Source: Vavraia culicis subsp. floridensis
Taxonomy: Eukaryota; Microsporidia; Pleistophoridae
Direction of reading: 5' to 3'
Assembly: GCF_000192795.1 (NCBI RefSeq)
Contig: NW_007360618.1
Span: forward strand, 56,195 to 120,194
Length of the DNA: 64,000 nt
Below the pieces are notes generated by a model. That model had not been told where the DNA came from. It did no database searches and worked only from the letters and a program-made list of their open reading frames with translations. The translations under genes were made by a program, and so were the position numbers. Below are positions 20,574 through 30,794 of this stretch, piece after piece. The number at the start of each line of letters is the position of its first letter. Position 1 is the first letter of the stretch.

Positions 20574-20655
20574 GGTTGGGTGGCCGAGCGGTCTAAGGCG
20601 CTAGTTTAAGGTGCTAGTCTCTGCGGAGGCGCGGGTTCGAATCCCGCCCCAGCCA
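20574..20655 (+). tRNA. tRNA-Leu, anticodon AAG
   Basis: An 82-nt intronless tRNA. The acceptor stem GGTTGGG pairs with CCCAGCC plus discriminator A. The A box is TGGCCGAGCGG. The anticodon stem CTAGT/GCTAG encloses loop TTAAGGT with anticodon AAG. A long class II variable arm (TCTCTGCGGAGGC) and a T arm with GGTTCGAATCC (20634-20644) follow. A TTTT at 20657-20660 is the likely Pol III terminator. It decodes CUU (and CUC after A-to-I editing). CCA is not encoded. Confidence 0.97.
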
Positions 20656-21041
20656 ATTTTGCTTCACACGAAAATTTTGTAGTTTTAGGTGCTTTATGAA
20701 GGACAACGTAGCGCGGGTGCATAAATTCATGCAGTACAAGCACTGATCCACACTATTGCATCAATCTTGGCATTAGAGATTATGATTGTGACTGGTTCGT
20801 TCAATTTAATCAAGCTATGTATCAAATTTTGCAATCAATGTACTTAGACCACAGGTAATTGCTATAGCACAAGCAAGACAGTACGGTTGTGCGGGTAAAT
20901 TCTCGTTCTCAGAATGTCAGCCCTGTTACAACTAAGTGCTTCTTATTGCTCTGTTCACCGTGCCATGGTACAAAAATACCACCAAGCATAATGCTCAACG
21001 TGAATTGGCCTGGGATCAAAAACTCCTCCAAAATATACTTT
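20656..21041. other. intergenic, no gene recognised
   Basis: The TTTT Pol III terminator at 20657 is followed by AT-rich sequence without an ORF, up to the convergent end of ProRS. Confidence 0.5.
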
Positions 21042-22535
21042 TTAATAACTTCGACCAAACAAGGTGTACTTGTCGCACATCTCTCCACATTTCAAACATT
21101 GCATGTCCGTGCGCTCGTTATTCTCAAACGGAACACACAGGCTCTTCGCACCCTGCTGATCAACAGTTCCATCTGTAAAAACTGTTGTCTCCTTCTTGAT
21201 GGTTTCTTCGCACTCTATACGTCCACAAAACGGTATCATTATCATGTTATTGTAACTCAGCTCACACTTAAAGTCTTCCCAGCTGCTCGCCCTCCTTATT
21301 CTCTTCATCTGTTCGGCTTTGGCCTTCTCATACATCTGATCATGGATCTTGTTAAGCTCGCTAAGCACGCTCTCACCGATATCCACAGAAGATATTTTTC
21401 TTTTGTTGCCGTTCATCCGTGTTACCATAACAACCTCGCTGCTTCGGTAATCATTCATCCCGATTTCCATCCTCAGTGGTACACCCTTCAGTTCCCAATG
21501 GTTAAACTTAAATCCTGCAAGAACGTTTTTCCTGTCATCAAGAAGAACACGAATGCCCTTTTCCTCCATTTCCTTCTTAATCCGTTCGATGTACCCGACA
21601 ACATCGCTATTCATCGATCCGCACGGAACTATGACGACCTGTACTTTGCTTACCCGTGGCGGCAGCACAAGACCGATGTCGTCGGAATGTATCATCACCG
21701 CAATACCGATACACCGTGTTGTCAATCCCCAACTGTTCTGATAAACATGCTCCTCGTTGTTACACTTGTCAACAATCTTGACATCGTACATCTTTGAAAA
21801 GTTCTGCCCAAGAAAATGCGATGTAGCGGCTTGTACAGCCTTTCCGTTTATCGGAATAAATGCTTCCACCGTCGTGGTGTACTCTGCACCGCCAAACTTT
21901 TCATTCTCTGTTTTTTTTCCTTTTATCACCGGAATGGCTAAAAGATCTGTGTATATCTTTTCGTAGAGATCAAGAATTTGCAGGACTTCCTGCTCTGCAC
22001 CTTCTTTCTCATAATAGGCCGTGTGTCCCTCCTGCCAGAGGAATTCTCTTCCTCTTATGAACGGTAGGGTGCTTTTCACCTCCCACCTGAGCACATTACA
22101 CCACTGGTTCAGTTTCAAAGGAAGATCGCGATGAGAAAAAAGCCATTTTTTGAAGTATGGATACATCACAGCCTCAGAAGTTGGTCGTATAGCAACCGGC
22201 TCAATATCGTTTTCACCGCACTTCGTGATCCAGGCCAATTCCGGCGCAAAGTTCTCGATGTGATTGGCCTCCTTTTCCAATGCATCTTTTGTCACCAAAA
22301 GCGGGAAGTAGCACTCGTCCACACCCATTTTCGTTATATCGCGGGTAAAAGACTCCTTCACGACACTCCAGATGAAATACGACCACGGCCGCATAATAAA
22401 GCAGCCTTTTATATCGTAATATTCAAGAAGTTCTGATTTTATCACAAGCTGCTGATACCACTCACTAAAGTTCTCTGCTTTTTTGTATGTAAGACCAAAT
22501 TCTGGTACTTTTTTCTTTTCTCTGATTGTGGTCAT
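21042..22535 (-). CDS. prolyl-tRNA synthetase, eukaryotic/archaeal type (497 aa)
   Basis: Class II enzyme that charges tRNA-Pro in the cytosol. The start is the ATG at 22535, separated from CCCC by four bases; the frame continues upstream only to a TTG. Motif 1 lies around GCFIMRPWSYFIW, motif 2 at LRWEVKSTLPFIRGREFLWQ with EGHTAY, and motif 3 at GIAVMIHSDDIGLVLPPR. The ATSHFLGQNFSKM and YQNSWGLTTR signatures mark the eukaryotic/archaeal class. An anticodon-binding domain follows, then a C-terminal zinc-binding domain with four conserved Cys positions (FCGRIEC, LCVPF, CLKCGEMC). It ends in a Tyr, as in the family. There is no GluRS fusion and no YbaK editing insertion. Length is normal for a stand-alone enzyme. 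Confidence 0.96.
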   Translation of the reverse strand: MTTIREKKKVPEFGLTYKKAENFSEWYQQLVIKSELLEYYDIKGCFIMRPWSYFIWSVVKESFTRDITKMGVDECYFPLLVTKDALEKEANHIENFAPELAWITKCGENDIEPVAIRPTSEAVMYPYFKKWLFSHRDLPLKLNQWCNVLRWEVKSTLPFIRGREFLWQEGHTAYYEKEGAEQEVLQILDLYEKIYTDLLAIPVIKGKKTENEKFGGAEYTTTVEAFIPINGKAVQAATSHFLGQNFSKMYDVKIVDKCNNEEHVYQNSWGLTTRCIGIAVMIHSDDIGLVLPPRVSKVQVVIVPCGSMNSDVVGYIERIKKEMEEKGIRVLLDDRKNVLAGFKFNHWELKGVPLRMEIGMNDYRSSEVVMVTRMNGNKRKISSVDIGESVLSELNKIHDQMYEKAKAEQMKRIRRASSWEDFKCELSYNNMIMIPFCGRIECEETIKKETTVFTDGTVDQQGAKSLCVPFENNERTDMQCLKCGEMCDKYTLFGRSY

Positions 22536-24401
22536 GTAAGGGGTAACTTGATCTGACGGCTTAAATGCAATCAAATGATTTAATCAATCAAGAACAAACA
22601 ACACACATTTGTGAAGTGAGTATAGTTTACTTATAATAAAAACGTAACACATCAATACAGTGCAAAGGCTTTTATACCGCATAATACAGAACAAAAGGAG
22701 TATCGTATTCTCATAGTAACGCTAAATGAAGAGTCCTTTTCAACAAACCGTAAAATTCATCATAACCTCTTTTGCACCCGTGAAGTGTCGTAATTCTTGT
22801 AAAATGCTTCATTTGCAGGACTAGAAACTGTTTTATATCGAGATTCTATTCATTGTTGATGCTAGGGGCTAGCAATTTCCACAAAAATGATTCGTAGGTC
22901 TAGCACCAGAACAAGCGCAGTTTTACGATGCCTGTTGTTTTGTTGAATGCTTCCACGATATGATGTTTAAAAGAGATTTATTAACACGGATGATAACTGT
23001 TTCCTATGCAGTGATAATTATCAAATTTAATACCTCACAATACAGCACATGTAAAATTTATCAAACCCACTTTTCTACTCGAGGAATGTGCATATAAGGT
23101 TATATCTACAGCGATTTTATGTAGATAGTTCTCAGAATACTTACGAGCCTTACATTTCTTTGCTATTTTTGATACAATCATATTCTTGAAAAAATACATA
23201 TTGTTTTACTTTTCGTTGCCTAGCAATTACGTCCCAAACTCAGTGTTTTTAATATCCTCCTCCGTTTTAAGGCAAGGTCTTTCTCCGCTTCAATCATCAA
23301 TTTGCCTGTTTTGCAACATCTGAGGCATTAAACTCGAATATTTTTTATTAATCACGATAATTTAGTTACATACTGCCATAGCGACACGTAGAGAATACCC
23401 AAAAAAACAATAATGAATTGATTGTGCGTTCCAAAACTAGGCTAATCATGGTGTATTAGCGTTACCTTTCCCACAGGTCACCAGTTGGTAGTAAAATGCT
23501 AATACAAGATATCACGAAAAGATTGGTCAGAGAGTCTTAAAATTTACAAGTGATAATACGATGTACTGTCTACAATTCTGAGTGTGATGGCGTAACTTAT
23601 GTTTAATTTGCTGTCTTAGGGTTAGTCAAAGTAAAATTGCGATTCATAGGTTGTAAGCTTGATACGTGCTATAAAATACATTAATATATTAGTACGTAAT
23701 TACCAACGAATATATTATAGGTTTAGGATGAAAATGAGACGCTGTATGGCTACTGCTAGCAAGGAAGAGTTGATCAGTGTGTTTGAGATGCTATCATTTA
23801 AAATAATGAATTGTGGAAAATGCACACAATAAAGGAGGTGCTAGAACAAACTACCAATAGAAAAGAAGGTCTTGGTGCGCACTTCCAGATTTCAAACGAA
23901 TAATAATTACCAGTGAATAGTATAAGTTAATTAATTACGGGTGACATTATTGGAAACTGTTATGAGCACATACCAAACGGGTCGTATAACGATATGATTG
24001 ACGTATTTATGAACAAAACCAATCATTATTAATAAATCACGGATGGAAAGTATCCATATAGAAAAAAATGTATTAATTTGTTACTTTCGTGGTGACAAGA
24101 ATATGATTGATACCGGTATGAGCACTTTAAAGCAAATACTATGTGTGTAGAGACACACAACTACCTTCTTAGGTCTATGCCGCTCGAAAATGGCAATATA
24201 ATTCCACCAAACTAGTAAATTTCTTTAATATGTCAAAGCGTGCAGCATATTTCTTGTGGTTAATTAACGAAGGTGCATAAAATGCAAACGTTTACATGAT
24301 CATAAAACGTACAAATTGCTTATCGCGTTCGCAGCAGGTCTCACCTCCATAAAATTTATCACGGTTATAAAAACTCAAAAAAAAATAAAAAATAAAAGGG
24401 T
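22536..24401. other. 1.9-kb divergent intergenic region, no gene recognised
   Basis: Apart from the start motifs of ProRS (22540-22543) and PP1 (24398-24400), nothing is recognisable. No frame of 60 codons lies inside it apart from one overlapping the PP1 start, and no tRNA B box was seen. Confidence 0.5.
22540..22543 (-). promoter_or_regulatory. CCCC start-proximal motif of ProRS
   Basis: CCCC on the minus strand, four bases before the ATG at 22535. It decides this ATG over the TTG-opened longer frame. Confidence 0.65.
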
Positions 24402-25373
24402 ATGGAGTACAAAGAGGTATCAGTTGACAAGATAATATCAAAACTGTTGTCGGTGAAGAATAGTAGGCCGGGCAAGAACGTTCATCTGAGTGAGTCTGAG
24501 ATACTGTTCTTGTGTGAGAAGACAAAAGAAATACATCTTAGTCAGCCGATGCTCTTGCATATTAAAGCGCCGATAAAGATATGCGGTGATATACATGGGC
24601 AGTACAGAGACCTACTGAAACTGTTTGATTTTGGCGGTTTTCCGCCCGACAACAATTACCTATTCTTGGGCGACTATGTTGATCGGGGCAAACAGTCGCT
24701 GGAGACGATTTGTCTGTTGTTTGCGTACAAGATAAAATATCCGCAGAACATTTTTCTGCTCAGAGGAAACCATGAGTGTGCGAGCATCAACAAGATTTAT
24801 GGCTTTTTTGACGAGTGCAAACGTAGACACAGCATAAAAATATGGAAGAATTTTACTGATTCCTTTAACTGCTTGCCGATTTCGGCCATAGTAGGTGAGC
24901 GGATACTTTGTATGCACGGGGGAATATCGCCCGAGCTGAAGAATCTGGACCAGATCAGGAAAATAAAACGACCTACCGATGTTCCAGACGATGGCTTACT
25001 CTGTGATATATTATGGGGCGACCCGGAGCCATCGATCTCTGGTTGGGGAGAGAATGACAGGGGAGTGTCCGTAACGTTTGGTGCCGATGTGGTAAAGGAG
25101 TTCTTGGACAGCAACGATCTTGATCTTATTTGTAGAGCACATCAGGTGGTCGAAGAGGGATACGAGTTCTTTGCGGATAGACGATTAGTTACCGTGTTCT
25201 CGGCACCGAACTACTGCGGTGAATTTGATAATGCTGGCGCCATTATGAATGTGGACGAGGACTTGACGTGTTCGTTCCAGATTCTAAAGCCGACCGACAA
25301 GCTCAGCCCTGTATCTGATGGTTTCATTGGTATGGCGGATTCTGTTTCAAATTCGACAACATCAGACTCCTAG
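24402..25373 (+). CDS. Ser/Thr protein phosphatase PP1 catalytic subunit (323 aa)
   Basis: Metallophosphatase of the PPP family, the GLC7/PP1 orthologue by sequence; it dephosphorylates many mitotic, transcription and metabolic targets through regulatory subunits. Metal and catalytic motifs are intact: GDIHGQ (62-67), GDYVDRG (90-96), RGNHE (121-125), MHGG (about 172) and the late [14 protein letters not shown]. The GVSVTFG and [15 protein letters not shown] segments are PP1-like rather than PP2A-like, and the C-terminus lacks the PP2A DYFL tail. Length is normal. GGG lies one base upstream of the ATG, an instance of the GGG variant of the start motif. The 3' end overlaps the small minus-strand frame by 12 bp. 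Confidence 0.95.
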   Translation: MEYKEVSVDKIISKLLSVKNSRPGKNVHLSESEILFLCEKTKEIHLSQPMLLHIKAPIKICGDIHGQYRDLLKLFDFGGFPPDNNYLFLGDYVDRGKQSLETICLLFAYKIKYPQNIFLLRGNHECASINKIYGFFDECKRRHSIKIWKNFTDSFNCLPISAIVGERILCMHGGISPELKNLDQIRKIKRPTDVPDDGLLCDILWGDPEPSISGWGENDRGVSVTFGADVVKEFLDSNDLDLICRAHQVVEEGYEFFADRRLVTVFSAPNYCGEFDNAGAIMNVDEDLTCSFQILKPTDKLSPVSDGFIGMADSVSNSTTSDS

Positions 25374-25643
25374 ACAATAATATTTATGAATAAATGGTTT
25401 ATATGTCTTTAATGAGTGCTTCTTGGGTAGCGGATCCTTATGCTCACCCTCCTCTGGGCTGTCTCTAATGATTCTGGAAGTATTCACGGTAGTGCCCTGT
25501 ATTTTATCGTGAAAGCGTTCAATATCGTTTATCCGTAGTATGATGGAAAAACGAGACAATCTTTCTATTTTATCGATATTTAATTGCGCAGTGCTATGCG
25601 GTAAAGTGCTGCTGTGTTTTCGCTTTGAGCGGTTATCAAACAT
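25362..25643 (-). CDS. possible small protein (93 aa), unrecognised
   Basis: An ATG-initiated frame (25643) convergent with PP1 and overlapping its last 12 bp. The sequence is basic, with a central [20 protein letters not shown] segment likely to form a helix, and a Glu/Asp then Lys-rich C-terminus. I recognise no family. No CCC motif precedes the ATG. It is kept because the frame is not antisense to another gene over most of its length, but it may be chance. Confidence 0.3.
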   Translation of the reverse strand: MFDNRSKRKHSSTLPHSTAQLNIDKIERLSRFSIILRINDIERFHDKIQGTTVNTSRIIRDSPEEGEHKDPLPKKHSLKTYKPFIHKYYCLGV

Positions 25644-26331
25644 GCACGTCTTCCTTTGAATTCGGAAAAAGGAGAATTTGGACCAAAAACAGCTAAAATA
25701 TATTCAGACTATGAAACAAACAAGTTGTCCACGGCAACGCTAAAATTTACTTCGCTTGAACACATGGTACTCTGCTATATTCATTACACAGCCGTATCGC
25801 AACACTGTTCATCACACGTGGTTTAATTGTGAGGAGTTTTACGGAATTAAGCAGATGTGGTACAATTTTATTTACGATTTGTACGTGTTTGTAGAAATAG
25901 GGAAGTATTCCAAGCATAATTATGTTTGTTGAGCGCAAAATGCTTTTAGAAAACATGTAAAACTAAGAAGAGAAAATTTATCGGTTGTGGTTCTAATGGC
26001 AGTGAACTTTTGAATATGAACGGTACCTGACATTATTACAAGTTCTGCTATGTTTTACAGCCTGAGCACAGAATTAAAGCAAAAAATACCACAACAAGAT
26101 AGTGACAACCTTATCAGACAAATTTGGCAGTTGTAATACAGTTTACACGCATTCCAAATATACATGCATTCTCTCATGAGTGCTCCTTACGCTATGATGG
26201 CATCTCTTAACCAGGTCATTTCCTCAGCGATATGATTGTAAAAGAAGTGTCTGTTCAGTTGTGCAATCTCATATGTGTAAAATCGAGCAATAATATTTAT
26301 TTATAGTTTAACCTGGTCACTGCTTCCGGTA
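25644..26331. other. intergenic, no gene recognised
   Basis: A 69-codon minus-strand frame (25747-25956) has an ATG but no start motif and no recognisable content. Otherwise empty. Confidence 0.5.
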
Positions 26332-27582
26332 CTACGATATAAGATTGTTGTACAAAACAAAGTCATCTTCGGTTCCTCTCAGCTCCACATTCACTTCTGC
26401 CAGTTCCGCTTCCACATTATTACCGGCTCCCTTAACATTATTTAGCAGGATCATAATATCGTCAAAGTCTGCGCTGTAAGTTAAAGCGTCAGAATAATCG
26501 GCAGCATCGGAAAATACTCTAGCTATTTGACTTTGTGTCAGCCCGTTACATGCGTTAACAAGCTCGTGTATCTCAGTATCACTCAGCCTGCATTCATTAT
26601 ATGTTAAAAAGCTTTCTATCAAGAGCTGTATCTCATCAGGAGATGGCTTATTGAACAGTATTTTCGTGTGAAACCTGCGAAGAAAGGCCTCATCGAGAGT
26701 TTTTGGTAAATTTGTCGCACCAATAAAGATAAGTCGATCTGATAACTTTGAGCGCATGCCGTCCAGGATACACAGAAACTCTGATTTTACGTTACTGCTG
26801 TGTTCAGAGTTTTCCTCTTTTCTTTTACTAAAGAACGAGTCGATCTCATCCATGAAGACAATCGTGACGTCGTGTTTCTTGTTTTTGATCGCAAAATCCC
26901 ACAATTTCTGTATATTTTTTTCCGTTCCACCAACGTACCTGTCGTTCAGAGAGGAAGGCTGTACAGCAATCAACCTCACACAAGGATCCATTTTCTTTAG
27001 TTTTGCCAATAAATCTGATTTTTTCATTTTATTGATGTTTATTCTGCTCTTTTTTAGCTTCAGTAATTTCAAATTTTGGTCTAGAAGAAAGGCTAGCTTC
27101 TTAACCAGCAGTGTTTTTCCTGTTCCTGGCTCGCCGTAGAACAGAATGTTTTTCTTTGCAGCGGTTATCTTGCTATTCAGCAGCTTTTTGTTTTTCTTGT
27201 CTATCAAATTCACAATACGTGTTATTCGACCGACCAGCGTTTCCATTATGCTCTCTTTCCCGAAGTAATTGGTTGCGCTAAAAACGGTTGGATCGTTGAT
27301 GGTTTTGTACGCGTCCTGCATTTTCTTCTTTGCTATGAACCTCAACGAAAAAGCCACCAGACACGCGACTATCGCACCAATAACGATAATTTTCAGTAAA
27401 AGCGAATTCTTTCCTCCTTTTTTGCTTTTAGGTTTTTTGAACAGATTATATCCCACAAGATATGTCAGTACATCCACTGTTATGTCCCTGTTCAACATTT
27501 CGTTCCTGCTGCTTTTCACAAAGTACAGCATTTTGAGCTCCACGTCATCCGGCTTTTTGGCTTGATTATTCGCTTTTTCCAT
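26332..27582 (-). CDS. membrane-anchored AAA ATPase, MSP1/ATAD1-like (416 aa)
   Basis: A single AAA domain follows a transmembrane segment (about residues 61-82). Walker A is GEPGTGKT (150-157), Walker B IVFMDEID (241-248), with sensor 1 GATNLP and an arginine-finger region LDEAFLRRFHTKI. This belongs to the meiotic clade (MSP1, katanin, spastin, VPS4). The N-terminal anchor and lack of a MIT domain favour MSP1, which extracts mislocalised tail-anchored proteins from the mitochondrial outer membrane, here presumably the mitosome. Unlike yeast MSP1, about 60 residues precede the membrane segment, so a spastin-like or novel role is possible. The ATG at 27582 has no CCC motif nearby. Confidence 0.88.
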   Translation of the reverse strand: MEKANNQAKKPDDVELKMLYFVKSSRNEMLNRDITVDVLTYLVGYNLFKKPKSKKGGKNSLLLKIIVIGAIVACLVAFSLRFIAKKKMQDAYKTINDPTVFSATNYFGKESIMETLVGRITRIVNLIDKKNKKLLNSKITAAKKNILFYGEPGTGKTLLVKKLAFLLDQNLKLLKLKKSRININKMKKSDLLAKLKKMDPCVRLIAVQPSSLNDRYVGGTEKNIQKLWDFAIKNKKHDVTIVFMDEIDSFFSKRKEENSEHSSNVKSEFLCILDGMRSKLSDRLIFIGATNLPKTLDEAFLRRFHTKILFNKPSPDEIQLLIESFLTYNECRLSDTEIHELVNACNGLTQSQIARVFSDAADYSDALTYSADFDDIMILLNNVKGAGNNVEAELAEVNVELRGTEDDFVLYNNLIS

Positions 27583-28499
27583 GGACTCAGCTTATTGTAG
27601 CGTATTTAAATAGCTTTTAATTTGAATATTTAGAGCAAAATTCATTTGCGGATTAATTTATTCAATTTTACCCATTTCGGACAGGAACACAATTGGTGCG
27701 GCAAACACACGGCACATCCAAAATAGAACATGAGAACGTGTACACATTCTTTCCATATATTTTATAGACAGAGCTTGCTATTTATGGCTGTTACGCTTGT
27801 TAATTGTTCATTTTTCGTATCATTAGGGCACTCCTAAGATGATAATGTCCGACTAAAGTATATTCGAGGTTCTTTATAATTACGTCAACAGTAAATTCAA
27901 ATAACCACCTCTAAAATATAATACAAGAGAAACGAGGATACTAATTTTTGAAATTGCAAAATTTTCGCATGTATATAATACGCTCAAATCTACCGGTTGC
28001 TCTACTAGCACTTACAACTAAGAACTGGCGTGGTTTAGTGCAATAAAAATTATTCGTGTGCGATGCAGCGTAGTAAAACGTGACTGAGACAATAAGTGAA
28101 GCTGGTATTTATCTATGTTATTTAGCTACATTGCTTCACACCTGGTAACCAGAACTAAACAAATACGGTGAAGCGGCCACAGCACGAAAGTAAAAATCGC
28201 AAGTTACTAGAATGATAATATTTACATGTTTTTATATGTGATGTACTTCGTATGGCAAATTTAACTAGCACGCATGTTTCCTGGCTGTAGGATGGCTAGC
28301 CATTGTAGCACACGTTAATATGATTACAAGTATTATAGAGTAGGAATGATGCGCCTTGCAGCTCACGAGCCTTGTTTTAATACAGTATTCTGTTCAGCAT
28401 ACAGCGCGTACATGAATGCTTTCTGCGAACAAAGTGCTAAACCGGAAAGACTTTTCCACAAATAGGTATATTAATGGACAGAATGTATAAATTTTACTT
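27583..28499. other. intergenic, no gene recognised
   Basis: AT-rich, no ORF and no tRNA-like element seen. Confidence 0.5.
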
Positions 28500-28874
28500 T
28501 TACATGAAATAAGACGGTCTGGAAACATCGATGCCATACTCCTCTAACGCCTTTTCTAAATCGTTCATGTGTAACGTGAGCTTCTTCTCTTTGGGAAATC
28601 GCTTATCTTTTTGTGCCGCTTTTTGGTGAATTTTGTGGAATTGAAACGATGAGGTTGCAACATCTGTTATGAATTTCTGTGCCAGTAAAGAGATTGCTTT
28701 CTTGGTCTCTTTGTCGGCACAATCGATACCGCTTCTCTCCAGTAAATGGTCTAAAACTATATCTGGAATGAGGGGTGTGAAATCATTTATATTTATATCG
28801 ACACTTTCATCCTGTGGCTGCGCGGGTGTTTTATTCTCCTTTGGTCTTTCGTTTTTTTCTAATTTTTCATCCAT
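28500..28874 (-). CDS. TAF10: TAF10, TFIID/SAGA histone-fold subunit (124 aa)
   Basis: A small protein whose residues about 30-123 match TAF10 along their length: DFTPLIPDIVLDHLLERSG, then a SLLAQKFITDVATSSFQ helix, a Lys-rich loop, LTLHMNDLEKALEEYGIDV and a final RPSYF, close to the family's KPxYF ending. TAF10 pairs with TAF3/TAF8 in TFIID and with SUPT7L/Spt7 in SAGA through its histone fold. The N-terminal 28 residues are charged and disordered. Six C precede the ATG at 28874 by four bases. Length is shorter than human TAF10 (218 aa), because the N-terminal tail is lost. Confidence 0.94.
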   Translation of the reverse strand: MDEKLEKNERPKENKTPAQPQDESVDININDFTPLIPDIVLDHLLERSGIDCADKETKKAISLLAQKFITDVATSSFQFHKIHQKAAQKDKRFPKEKKLTLHMNDLEKALEEYGIDVSRPSYFM

Positions 28875-29554
28875 TTCTGGGGGGTATTAAAGAATATTTT
28901 TTAGCAGCGGTAGAATTTCTGAGCAGCTGTCAGTATAAGCCGAGTGCTGGTACTTCGTCTATTCACTGCTATTTTATACACCAAACAGTGATAATTCGAC
29001 CATTTATCAATCAATAAACATGTTAATGTTCATATGTTGTCAAATATACAAACGGCTCAAATAAAAACAGCAAACTCTTCATTTTGGCTGATCATAGTTT
29101 GACTGCTAGGTACCTGTGACGCATCATACTTTTATACTAACCTGAATCAGCTCGGTAACTGATGTAAATGTCTAAAAAAGCTCTTCAATAGTGAATAAGA
29201 GCGTAAATATTCTTTTCGTGTAACCAATGTTTTTTTAATTGTTTAACCGCAAAACGTTTGTCATTACCTTGGATATTTTAAAATTTGCTATTTATACTTT
29301 TGCACAAATTTTTAAGTATTTTTCATACAGTTAACGCCAGGCAAGCAATATAATGTAATTTTATTGATTAATGTCATAACCAATCTATTGATCAAACGTG
29401 AAGGCCCATTTATTGAATTATTTGCGAAGCAGTTTGATGCCTATGCTGCGATCCTTCTCAGCATTAGTTCGGGTCAGTGCCCGGTACAAACCAGGTCATA
29501 TAACCGTTTATAAATTGTTTGTTAAAAACAGCATCATTTGCAAACCCTGGACCG
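28875..29554. other. divergent intergenic region, no gene recognised
   Basis: Contains the start motifs of TAF10 and of the clamp-like gene (CCC at 29545-29547). No other feature seen. Confidence 0.5.
28879..28884 (-). promoter_or_regulatory. CCCCCC start-proximal motif of TAF10
   Basis: Six C on the minus strand, four bases before the TAF10 ATG. Confidence 0.65.
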
Positions 29555-30241
29555 ATGATTATCAAAGTAAGGGACATCCCGTTTTTTAAGTCTATAATAA
29601 GGTCAATGACCAATATTGAGTATCTTACCTTCAGAACGACCAACAACAAGCTTATAATCTCCTCGGCACTCATAAACATCTACTATGTAGAAATAGATTC
29701 GACGCTTCTAGAATTTTCAGACTATCAGGTCACAGACTTCTCCGTGAATGCCAACCTGTTGAAGAAGATTCTCAAGTTCTTCAAAACACAGCTTATCATA
29801 AGGATGAACGGTTCGTTAGAACTGTGCTATGAATCCACAAAAAAGAACTACGACATCTCAGTTCCTTTCATAAAAACGATAAAAAATGAGCTTAATGAGA
29901 TGGGTGATGTGGAGACACTCTTTGTTGTCCAGCCAGTCGATTTAAACTTCCTGCAGAACTTCAAGAAAACAACATACAATTGCACAGATAAGCTGGTGGT
30001 TAAACAGAATATAGAGGGTGGTGCTGAGGAGATGGAATTTGATGTTGATATTCTGAAAGCAAGCGGTGTGCCCTTTACTTGTGATAATTTGTGGTTAGGC
30101 CCGACAAAGTCAATCAGATCATTTGTTGAGAACACAGTTTTTATGTTCAATCATTCAATGCTGCAGGTAACATTTGTGTTTAAGAAACAGAAAAATTGTA
30201 AATTTATTGTGCAGATTCCCAAGCTGTACGAAAAGGATTAA
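29555..30241 (+). CDS. divergent DNA sliding-clamp-like protein (PCNA/9-1-1 fold candidate, 228 aa)
   Basis: The start is the ATG at 29555, which follows CCC by seven bases; the frame opens upstream only with a TTG. The architecture is reminiscent of a sliding clamp. It has an N-terminal helix then strand (FFKSIIRSM, YLTFRT, KLIISS), a central NLLKKILKFFKT helix followed by a LIIRM strand like the SKILK motif of PCNA, and a C-terminal half ending in paired strands (MLQVTFVFKK, KFIVQIPKLY) like the VVEYKI...YYLAPKI ending. Conservation is far below what is usual for PCNA, so a RAD1- or HUS1-type checkpoint clamp is the better guess. I see no PIP-box partner information. Assignment rests on pattern only. 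Confidence 0.75.
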   Translation: MIIKVRDIPFFKSIIRSMTNIEYLTFRTTNNKLIISSALINIYYVEIDSTLLEFSDYQVTDFSVNANLLKKILKFFKTQLIIRMNGSLELCYESTKKNYDISVPFIKTIKNELNEMGDVETLFVVQPVDLNFLQNFKKTTYNCTDKLVVKQNIEGGAEEMEFDVDILKASGVPFTCDNLWLGPTKSIRSFVENTVFMFNHSMLQVTFVFKKQKNCKFIVQIPKLYEKD

Positions 30242-30794
30242 ATGAACGTTGTATATGGCCATCACCTTTGCTATTGCTACGTTTATATCTGCTAGCAGGT
30301 CATTTATGCCTATCGGTACCTAAACACACGCTACAAATTTATTTACATAATTTTTTTCATCACAAAGCATTAATTAAAACTTCTTCGTCTCCACACAACA
30401 GACAATTCTTTCCAATTCGCAGAATGAAAGCACAGTGATCATAAGGCCTTCTGTTTCAGCCATAAAAATTAAAATGATGGTTATCACGCAACCAATTCCT
30501 AAAACAAATCTTTAAATCTGCGGTGTTCTGGCTCAATCTAACAATATGTGGTAGATCAGGTGTTGTGTACAGCAGCTTCGTTAGTTCCAAGATCACTGTT
30601 TTAACTTAGCACCTATGTCTGCAGTCATACAATTTTGGTTTTATATGCTTGCACACACGTATTCTATCTCGTTGATTTTTGCATAATGCCTCGTAAGTAG
30701 CCATTCACTCCGTATATATCCATTTTTTTATTTGATATTCTTGTCATTCGCAATCAATTCCCAGTTTTATCGTAAAAAAAGCACCCGATCCCTT
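30242..30794. other. intergenic, no gene recognised
   Basis: AT-rich and empty apart from the CCC motif of the next gene at 30790-30792. Confidence 0.5.

Noticed and set aside
20889..21797. 302-codon plus-strand frame
   Set aside because: Lies almost wholly antisense to prolyl-tRNA synthetase and has no recognisable sequence.
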